Shown here: positions 5,753-6,864 of the stretch, piece by piece | How the letters are laid out: each line of letters opens with the position of its first letter | Numbering within the stretch: position 1 is the stretch's first letter | From: an uncultured Methanobrevibacter sp. | GTDB taxonomy: Archaea > Methanobacteriota > Methanobacteria > Methanobacteriales > Methanobacteriaceae | Direction: 5' to 3' | Assembly: GCA_902795935.1 (NCBI GenBank) | Contig: CADBMS010000109.1 | Coordinates: forward strand, 1-6,864 | Length of the DNA: 6,864 nucleotides | Translations under genes and position numbers: made by a program | The notes under the pieces: generated by a model | What the model was told of the DNA's origin: nothing | The model's input: the letters and a program-made list of their open reading frames with translations, nothing else | Databases searched by the model: none

Positions 5753-6583
5753 ATGAATCCTTATATCGAGATATTACGTCCTGGAAATGCAATAATGGCC
5801 ATAATAAGTGTATTATTATTAGCATTTATAGAAAAAGATTTTAATATTTCAATATGTCTAGCATCAATAGCAGTATTTTTAGCAACAGGGGCTGGAAATG
5901 TAATAAATGATTACTATGATTATAAAATAGATAAGATTAATCGTCCTGAAAGACCAATACCTTCTGGAAGAATAAGTCCTAAAACTGCTAAGATATATGC
6001 ATTTTCATTATTTACTTTTTCAACGATAATTGGATTTATTATAGGATTGTTATCTGGAACAATTGTGCTTTTTAGTTCAATATTGATGATAGTTTATTCA
6101 AAATTTTTAAAATCCAAATGTTTAGTAGGTAATATTGCAGTATCATTTTTAACAGGTTTATGTTTTGTATTCGGTGGAATTGTTGTTAATCAAGCATTAC
6201 TTGGAGTATATATAATGTTTTTTGCATTTTTAATGAATTTTGCTAGAGAAATAATTAAAGACATTGAAGATGTTGAAGGTGATGAAATTGAAGGTGCGAA
6301 AACATTTCCAATAGTTTATGGTAAAAAATCAGCAGCAATACTATCATCAATACTTATTATTTTATCAACAATATTAAGTCCAATACTTTATATTTTAGGA
6401 TTTTTCAATATAAATTTCATAATAATGTTAACTATGCCGTTTATAATCTTTATCTATTCTGCAGTAAGTATAATTAAAGATTATTCTACTGAAAATTCAA
6501 AAAAAGTTTCAAAATATATAAAAATGGCTATGTTATTAGTATTTATAACATTTGCTTTAGGCTCATTGCCTCCACTAATTTAA
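5753..6583 (+). CDS. UbiA-family prenyltransferase, probable digeranylgeranylglyceryl phosphate synthase
   Basis: Encodes 276 residues from the preferred start. It is an integral membrane enzyme that would attach the second geranylgeranyl chain to geranylgeranylglyceryl phosphate, the second ether-bond step of archaeal membrane lipids. About nine hydrophobic helices span the chain. The first aspartate-rich motif is N52-D53-x2-D56-x3-D60 followed by RPxRPIPSG (64-72). The second is D170-x2-D173-x3-D177, in a region reading REIIKDIEDVEGD. These bind Mg-diphosphate. A YSK motif (115-117) also fits the family. The N-terminus MNPYIEILRPGN matches how I remember methanogen homologues beginning. The same frame is open from an ATG at 5705, adding 16 residues (MKIIHNSSLNNFLCDE), but that ATG lacks an SD and may lie upstream of the transcription start. 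Neighbouring divergent ino1 makes a lipid headgroup precursor, which supports the lipid assignment. Other UbiA activities cannot be excluded by sequence alone. Confidence 0.88.
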   Translation: MNPYIEILRPGNAIMAIISVLLLAFIEKDFNISICLASIAVFLATGAGNVINDYYDYKIDKINRPERPIPSGRISPKTAKIYAFSLFTFSTIIGFIIGLLSGTIVLFSSILMIVYSKFLKSKCLVGNIAVSFLTGLCFVFGGIVVNQALLGVYIMFFAFLMNFAREIIKDIEDVEGDEIEGAKTFPIVYGKKSAAILSSILIILSTILSPILYILGFFNINFIIMLTMPFIIFIYSAVSIIKDYSTENSKKVSKYIKMAMLLVFITFALGSLPPLI

Positions 6584-6771
6584 AGTACTTTGGGGCTCTG
6601 AATTTTTTAGTTCTCAGATAGTTGTTGTATGGCCGTTTTTAAGTGAAATCCTTGGGATATGATTAGTGCTCCTAAAAATACATTTGTCTATCCTGTTTTT
6701 TGGCTGATTTTGGCGTGTATTGTGTATTTATCTTAAATTGAGTCTTTGTTTTATAGTATTTTACTTAAAGT
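6584..6771. other. Non-coding T/G-rich 3' zone
   Basis: All frames are interrupted by stops on both strands within short distances. The plus strand is T-rich with more G than C, unlike the nearly pure A/T spacers upstream of genes. It is probably the 3' region of the prenyltransferase gene, and perhaps of a convergent gene entering from the right. No repeat or RNA gene was recognised. Confidence 0.5.
6603..6608 (+). terminator. T-tract terminator of the prenyltransferase gene
   Basis: A T6 run lies about 20 bases after the stop codon, flanked by CTGAA (6598-6602) and TTCTCAG (6611-6617), which could form a weak bulged stem. Further T5-T6 runs at 6636-6640 and 6696-6701 could serve as backups. 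Confidence 0.35.
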
Positions 6772-6864
6772 TTATCGTAAAAAAAATTTTGTTAAGCAGT
6801 TTTCATAATAAGTGGGGTTGTCGACTTTGTCAGTGAATTTTGATTTGAATAATTCAATTAGTTC
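6772..6864 (-). CDS. Possible C-terminal fragment of a gene cut by the right edge
   Basis: Reading leftwards from the window edge on the minus strand, 30 codons are open before a TAA at 6774-6772. The peptide begins ELIELFKSKFTDKVDNPTYY and ends LTKFFLR. Its balanced mix of charged, aromatic and aliphatic residues looks protein-like, and the DNA is less AT-biased than nearby spacers. A 30-codon open run is nonetheless not rare by chance in AT-rich DNA. I do not recognise the family. If real, this gene converges with the prenyltransferase gene, consistent with the T-rich zone between them. Confidence 0.3.
   Translation of the reverse strand, partial: ELIELFKSKFTDKVDNPTYYENCLTKFFLR

Noticed and set aside
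1..6864. CRISPR arrays, insertion sequences, tRNA or rRNA genes
   Set aside because: No regularly spaced direct repeats, recognised transposase, terminal inverted repeats, or tRNA-type T-arm sequences were found by eye on either strand.

Overview
This is a low-GC window with archaeal features, most likely from a methanogen of the order Methanobacteriales (Methanobrevibacter or Methanosphaera type; the genus cannot be fixed from this window). The evidence is a UbiA-family prenyltransferase that fits archaeal ether-lipid synthesis, a two-subunit (PycB-type) pyruvate carboxylase gene standing alone, Shine-Dalgarno sequences of the GAGGTGAT type, AT-rich TATA-like boxes and T-tract 3' ends. It encodes five recognisable complete proteins and one uncertain open frame cut by the right edge.

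Layout from left to right. Positions 1-304 are AT-rich leader DNA with a terminator-like hairpin near the left edge. A membrane-anchored zinc-ribbon protein of unknown function lies on + (305-952). It converges on rubrerythrin (rbr, 1609-1070, -). A 685-bp gene-free spacer follows, with the rbr promoter at its left end and a T/G-rich (minus-sense) 3' zone of pycB at its right end, including a strong hairpin plus T9 tract. Next come pycB (4013-2295, -), a 223-bp spacer rich in inverted repeats, and ino1 (5331-4237, -, TTG start). Then a 421-bp divergent promoter region leads to a UbiA-family enzyme, probably digeranylgeranylglyceryl phosphate synthase (5753-6583, +). The last 281 bp are a T/G-rich 3' zone containing a possible gene end on the minus strand.

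How the genes relate. PycB supplies oxaloacetate for biosynthesis. Its partner PycA is not in the window. Ino1 makes inositol phosphate, the archaetidylinositol headgroup precursor, and the divergently transcribed prenyltransferase builds the archaeal lipid core, so these two form a plausible membrane-lipid pair. Rubrerythrin is a peroxide-defence protein expected in a strict anaerobe. Each gene appears to have its own promoter, and no multi-gene operon is evident.

No CRISPR array, tRNA/rRNA, recognisable mobile element or defence system was found. I see no convincing new multi-gene system. The least understood items are the zinc-ribbon membrane protein, the alternative hairpins between ino1 and pycB, and the structured spacer downstream of pycB. 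Three refinements are the TTG start of ino1, a start for the prenyltransferase 16 codons inside the longest open frame, and a possible gene end at the right edge.
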